64,000 bases of DNA from Streptomyces wedmorensis (GTDB taxonomy: Bacteria > Actinomycetota > Actinomycetes > Streptomycetales > Streptomycetaceae), in contig NZ_JNWK01000024.1 in assembly GCF_000716445.1 (NCBI RefSeq), positions 53,392 through 117,391 of the forward strand, given 5' to 3'. The notes under the pieces were generated by a model. It was not told the origin of the DNA, made no database searches, and saw nothing but the letters and a program-made list of their open reading frames with translations. Positions within the stretch are counted from its first letter, which is position 1, and every line of letters begins with the position of its first letter. A program made the translations under genes and the position numbers. Below, in pieces: positions 60,447-64,000 of this stretch.

Positions 60447-61225
60447 GCAACGAGATCATCTGCCGCCGCCTGGTCGGCCGCACCGCCGTCATCACCGGAG
60501 CCGGCAGCGGCATCGGCCTCGCCACCGCCCGCCGCCTCGCCTCCGAGGGCGCCCACGTCGTCTGCGGCGACATCGACGAGACCGCGGGCAAGGCCGCCGC
60601 GGAGGAGGTCGGCGGCATCTTCGTCCGGGTCGACGTCACGGACCCGGAGGAGGTCGAGAACCTCTTCAAGGTCGCCTTCGACACCTATGGCTCCGTCGAC
60701 ATCGCCTTCAACAACGCCGGCATCTCGCCCCCCGACGACGACTCCATCCTGGAGACCGGCCTCGAGGCGTGGAAGCGCGTCCAGGACGTCAACCTCACCT
60801 CCGTCTACCTCTGCTGCAAGGCGGCACTGCCCTACATGCGCCGCCAGGGCAAGGGCTCCATCATCAACACCGCCTCCTTCGTCGCGATCATGGGCGCGGC
60901 CACCAGCCAGATCTCCTACACCGCGTCCAAGGGCGGCGTGCTCGCCATGTCCCGCGAACTCGGCGTCCAGTTCGCCCGCGAGGGCATCCGCGTCAACGCC
61001 CTCTGCCCCGGACCGGTCAACACCCCGCTCCTCCGGGAACTGTTCGCCAAGGACCCCGAGCGGGCCGCGCGCCGCCTCGTCCACATCCCCGTCGGCCGCT
61101 TCGCCGAGGCCGAGGAGATCGCCGCCGCCGTCGCCTTCCTCGCGAGCGACGACTCCTCCTTCGTCAACGCCAGCGACTTCCTCGTCGACGGCGGCATCTC
61201 CGGGGCGTACGTCACCCCCCTCTAG
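60443..61225 (+). CDS. Short-chain dehydrogenase/reductase
   Basis: Classical SDR of 260 residues. The NAD motif TGAGSGIG is at about 17-24, the NNAG motif in FNNAGIS, and the catalytic Ser, Tyr and Lys in NTASFVAIMG and ISYTASKGG. The Asp in VVCGDID suggests NAD over NADP. GTG 60443 overlaps the aldehyde dehydrogenase stop (GTGA). A plausible role is to oxidise the hydroxyl of gamma-glutamylethanolamide to the aldehyde used by its partner. Last gene of the glnA4 operon, ended by a strong hairpin. Confidence 0.92.
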   Translation: MSNEIICRRLVGRTAVITGAGSGIGLATARRLASEGAHVVCGDIDETAGKAAAEEVGGIFVRVDVTDPEEVENLFKVAFDTYGSVDIAFNNAGISPPDDDSILETGLEAWKRVQDVNLTSVYLCCKAALPYMRRQGKGSIINTASFVAIMGAATSQISYTASKGGVLAMSRELGVQFAREGIRVNALCPGPVNTPLLRELFAKDPERAARRLVHIPVGRFAEAEEIAAAVAFLASDDSSFVNASDFLVDGGISGAYVTPL

Positions 61226-61258
61226 GCCCTCGCCGCCGCCACCCCTCCCCCCCCCACC

Positions 61259-61292
61259 CGACAGCCGGGCGTCGCAAGGCGCCCGGCTGTCG
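61259..61292. terminator. Terminator of the glnA4 operon
   Basis: Perfect 13-bp inverted repeat CGACAGCCGGGCG / CGCCCGGCTGTCG with an eight-base loop, 34 bases after the SDR stop and 22 bases before the next gene. Confidence 0.8.
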
Positions 61293-61313
61293 CGCACCCC
61301 CAGGAGAACGTCC

Positions 61314-62561
61314 ATGAACGACAAACTCCGCGCCTCCGCCGCGGCGGCCGCCCTCGCCCTCGCCGCCACCGGCCTCCTCCCCGCGGCCGCCGAGGCCGGC
61401 CCCGCCGCATGCCCCACCCTGAAGACCTCCGACGGCTGGTACGGCGAGAACAAGGCGCGCATCGACGCGCTGATCGCCGACCACTGCCACGACGAGGACG
61501 GCCGCAAGCCGCTCGCGGTCTTCGACTGGGACAACACCGTCGTCAAGAACGACGTCGGCGACGCCACCTTCTACTGGCTGCTCCGCAACGACCGGATACG
61601 CCCGCCCCGCGCCGGCGACTGGTCCACCACCAGTCGCCACCTCACCCCCGAGGCCGCGACCGCCCTCGGCGAGGCCTGCCCCACCGGCGTGCGCACGCTC
61701 CCCACGGCCACCGACACGGACTGCGCCGACGAACTGCTCGCCGTGTACGGATCGGGCACGACCACCGGCGGGAAGACCGCCTTCACCGGCCACGACCACC
61801 GCCGCATGGAGCCCCAGTACGCCTGGCTCGCCCAGCTCCTGCACGGCTGGACCACTCGCCAGGTCGAATCCTTCGCCGCCGCGGCCCGCGCCGAGAACCT
61901 CGCCGCCCCCCAGGGCGCCACCCAGCAGGTCGGCACCTCCCGCGTCACCGGCTGGGTCCGCTACTACGAGCAGCAGCGCGACCTCATCGGCGCCCTCCAG
62001 CGCGCCGGGTTCGACGTCCGGATCGTCTCCGCCTCACCCGAACCCGTCGTCGACGTCTGGGCGAAGGGCGTCGGCGTCGACCCCTCCCACACCCTCGGCA
62101 TCCGCAACACCACCGACCAAGGCCGCCTCACCAGCCACCTCAAGGGCTGCGGCACCGTCCGGGACGGCGAGGACACGATGATCACCTACATCGACGGCAA
62201 GCGCTGCTGGATCAACCAGGACGTCCTCGGCGTCCGCGGCCCCGCCGCCGAACGCGTCCAGCCCGCCGCCCGCCGCCAGGTCTTCGCCGCCGGCGACTCC
62301 GACACCGACGTCACCTTCCTGCGGGACGCCACCGGCCTGCGCCTGGTCCTCAACCGCAACAAGAACGAACTCATGTGCCGGGCCTACGACAACGGCGACG
62401 GCCGCTGGATCGTCAACCCCATGTTCATCGAGCCCAGGAAACAGAAGCCCGCTCCCTACCCCTGCGCCACCACCGGCTACACGGCGACCGACGGCACCCC
62501 CCAGCCGGTCCGACGCCCCGACGGCAGCGTCGTACCGGACCAGCAGGACACGGTGTTCTAA
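61314..62561 (+). CDS. Secreted HAD-superfamily phosphatase
   Basis: Exported phosphatase of 415 residues. The Sec signal peptide MNDKLRASAAAAALALAATGLLPAAAEA is cleaved near residue 28. HAD motif I is VFDWDNTVVKND, motif II VRIVSASPEPVVDV, and the acidic motif AAGDSDTDVTFL. Several Cys pairs suggest disulfides. The DWDNT form and secreted location recall phosphorylcholine phosphatase-like enzymes, though this is only a resemblance. CAGGAG precedes ATG 61314. It stands just after the ethanolamine operon, so it might release ethanolamine or choline from phosphorylated forms outside the cell. Confidence 0.87.
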   Translation: MNDKLRASAAAAALALAATGLLPAAAEAGPAACPTLKTSDGWYGENKARIDALIADHCHDEDGRKPLAVFDWDNTVVKNDVGDATFYWLLRNDRIRPPRAGDWSTTSRHLTPEAATALGEACPTGVRTLPTATDTDCADELLAVYGSGTTTGGKTAFTGHDHRRMEPQYAWLAQLLHGWTTRQVESFAAAARAENLAAPQGATQQVGTSRVTGWVRYYEQQRDLIGALQRAGFDVRIVSASPEPVVDVWAKGVGVDPSHTLGIRNTTDQGRLTSHLKGCGTVRDGEDTMITYIDGKRCWINQDVLGVRGPAAERVQPAARRQVFAAGDSDTDVTFLRDATGLRLVLNRNKNELMCRAYDNGDGRWIVNPMFIEPRKQKPAPYPCATTGYTATDGTPQPVRRPDGSVVPDQQDTVF

Positions 62562-62569
62562 CCCCCGCT

Positions 62570-63772
62570 CTAGAGGAACGTCATCCCCTCGCCGCGGTAC
62601 GTGGGCACGGTCGCCGTGACGCGGTCGCCCTCGACGAGGTGCAGGCTGTCGAACCGCTCGCACAGCTCCCCGGCCTTGGCGTGCCGGAACCAGACCTTGT
62701 CGCCGATGCGCAGATCGTCGGCGGGGGAGCCGAGCAGCGGGGTCTGCACCTCGCCGGGACCCTCCTGGGAGTCGTACCGCAGGCCCTCGGGGAGGTACGG
62801 GACGGGCAGCCGGTCCGGCCCGGGGGCACCCGACGCCGGGTAGCCGCCGCCGAGCACCGTCACCACGCCGACGCCGGGGCGGCGGACCACCGGTTGGGCG
62901 AAGAGCGCGGCCGGGCGGCCGTTGAAGGACGTGTAGTTGTCGAAGAGGCGCGGTACGAAGAGCCCCGAACCGGCGGCGATCTCGGTCACCGCGTCCTCGG
63001 CGGCCGTGTGCTGCACGCTCCCGGTGCCGCCGCCGTTCACGAACTCCAGGTCCGGCGCCACCGCCCGGACGGCCCGCACCACGGCCGCCCTGCGGTCCGC
63101 GAGCTCCTTGCGCGCGGCCGACTGCATCAGCCGGATCGCCCGCGACCGCAGCGGCCGGCCCGCGACCGCGTCCCCGACACCCGCCACGTGCCCCTCGTAC
63201 GCCATGATCCCGACCAGCCGGAAACCGGGGCGCCGCACCACGGAACGGGCCAGCTCGGCCAGCTGGGCGGGCTCCCTCAGCGGGGAGCGCCGGGCACCGA
63301 CCCTTATCCGCCCCCCGAGCAGCTGCAGCGCCGTGTCCAGCTCCAGGCAGACCCGGACCTCCTCCGTCCCGCCCGCGCGGGAGGCGTCGATCAGATCGAG
63401 CTGCGCCACGTCGTCGACCATCACCGTCACGGCGGCCGCCAGCTTCGGGTCCCGCGCCAGCTCCCCGAACCCGGAACGGTCCGCCGACGGGTACGCGAGC
63501 AGCACGTCCTCGAACCCGGCTCGGGCCAGCCACAGAGACTCGTCGAGCGTGAACGACATGATCCCCGCGAAGCCCTCCCGCGCCAGCACCCGTTCGAGCA
63601 GCGCCCGGCACCGCACGGACTTGCTCGCCACCCGCACCGGCTTGCCCCCGGCCCGGCGCACCAGGTCCGCCGCGTTGGCGTCGAAGGCCTCCAGGTCGAC
63701 GATCGCCACCGGCGCGTCGAGTTCAGCGGTGGCCCGGTCGTAACGGGCCCGGTCGGCGGCACGCGGAGTCAT
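62570..63772 (-). CDS. PLP-dependent fold-III enzyme, D-threonine aldolase/amino acid deaminase-like
   Basis: Protein of 400 residues with an alanine-racemase-type N-terminal barrel. The PLP Lys is in VRVASKSVRCRALLE, and LDLIDASRAGG, GIMAYEGHVAGVG and FVNGGGTGSVQH are typical of this group. The C-terminal D-Ser-dehydratase-like domain ends in GDKVWFRHAKAGELCERFDSLHLVEGD. The start at ATG 63770-63772 is taken from domain limits; no clear ribosome site. It is convergent with the phosphatase, eight bases apart. Exact substrate unknown. Confidence 0.87.
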   Translation of the reverse strand: MTPRAADRARYDRATAELDAPVAIVDLEAFDANAADLVRRAGGKPVRVASKSVRCRALLERVLAREGFAGIMSFTLDESLWLARAGFEDVLLAYPSADRSGFGELARDPKLAAAVTVMVDDVAQLDLIDASRAGGTEEVRVCLELDTALQLLGGRIRVGARRSPLREPAQLAELARSVVRRPGFRLVGIMAYEGHVAGVGDAVAGRPLRSRAIRLMQSAARKELADRRAAVVRAVRAVAPDLEFVNGGGTGSVQHTAAEDAVTEIAAGSGLFVPRLFDNYTSFNGRPAALFAQPVVRRPGVGVVTVLGGGYPASGAPGPDRLPVPYLPEGLRYDSQEGPGEVQTPLLGSPADDLRIGDKVWFRHAKAGELCERFDSLHLVEGDRVTATVPTYRGEGMTFL

Positions 63773-63892
63773 GGCCCGAGCTTGCCAGACAGGTTTACGG
63801 GTGGGTAGCCCCTGGGTTCCCGCGCGGTGGGGAACAGCCCGTAGAGTGGCGGGCATTGTCGACACGAGCAGGACACGAGCAGGGGGACGGGC

Positions 63893-64000
63893 ATGACCGC
63901 CGAACACCGCCCCACCCCTTCCCGCATCACCGACGCCCTCCTGCCCACCCCACCGGCCCCGGCCACCCCACCGGCCCCGGCCACCCCACCGGCTCCGGCC
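63893..64000 (+). CDS. 5' end of a gene cut by the right window edge
   Basis: ATG 63893 with AGGGGG six bases upstream opens a frame that reads MTAEHRPTPSRITDALLPT, then three copies of an 18-base repeat encoding TPPAPA up to the last base. TAGAGT at 63842-63847 is a possible -10. Pro/Ala-rich N-termini of this sort are common linkers in Streptomyces; the product cannot be identified from 36 residues. Confidence 0.6.
   Translation, partial: MTAEHRPTPSRITDALLPTPPAPATPPAPATPPAPA

Noticed and set aside
1..64000. tRNA, rRNA, CRISPR, prophage, integrase or insertion sequence
   Set aside because: Looked for on both strands by eye; no cloverleaf, repeat-spacer array, transposase or integrase motif was seen.

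Overview
This window looks like a chromosomal segment of a Streptomyces. GC is very high, with strong G/C preference at third codon positions and many GTG and a few TTG starts. Gene order matches the conserved Streptomyces core around gylR-metH-arc-dop-pup-prcBA-pafA-tatAC. I see no rRNA, tRNA, CRISPR array, prophage or insertion sequence. About 60 protein genes are called, most of them core genes. A few accessory catabolic and transport modules lie mainly to the right of 36 kb.

Layout. 1-4.3 kb: glycerol regulon on the minus strand (gylR, then glpF-glpK-glpD, with glpD cut by the window edge) and GylR-type operators. 4.5-8.9 kb: metH and a HAD phosphatase. 9.3-12.6 kb: two tandem orphan peptide-type solute-binding lipoproteins. 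12.7-17.7 kb: orphan response regulator, RecB-family exonuclease, M50 protease, tRNA m1A58 methyltransferase, a secreted protein and a ferredoxin. 17.9-27.5 kb: the Pup-proteasome system (arc, dop, pup, prcB, prcA, pafA), with a LacI regulator and MFS transporter inserted before pafA. 27.6-33 kb: two FKBP prolyl isomerases, pafB-pafC, two small proteins, tatA and tatC. 33.2-38.4 kb: helY-like helicase, P450 and a methyltransferase. 38.4-42.5 kb: two membrane proteins divergent from a MerR regulator, a siderophore-interacting protein whose 3' end runs into an improbable poly-G/poly-C block, and a 5'-3' exonuclease. 42.8-49.3 kb: glycine betaine/proline-type ABC uptake system, XRE-cupin regulator, BtuF-like protein, TDT transporter and LysR regulator. 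49.4-54.5 kb: a TetR-centred module (amidohydrolase, NCS1 permease, C45 Ntn hydrolase). 54.5-61.2 kb: ethanolamine use via glutamylation (GATase-like hydrolase, ethanolamine-type permease, GntR/FadR regulator, glnA4-like ligase, aldehyde dehydrogenase, SDR). 61.3-64 kb: secreted HAD phosphatase, PLP fold-III enzyme, and the start of another gene.

How genes work together. Pup is prepared by Dop, ligated to targets by PafA, and the targets are unfolded by Arc into the PrcBA core. PafB and PafC, WYL-domain regulators of the DNA-damage response in actinobacteria, are encoded nearby. Two nuclease genes in the window (13406-14308 and 41579-42499) carry upstream motifs matching the promoter class that PafBC activates in mycobacteria, each exactly seven bases before the start codon; helY has a weaker match. 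In the ethanolamine cluster the permease promoter and the regulator/glnA4 intergenic region share CAATGG-N9-ATACCTT, a likely operator. Several other genes also appear to be leaderless.

All calls come from reading the sequence and from family knowledge. No database search or structure prediction was run, and promoter and operator assignments are predictions.
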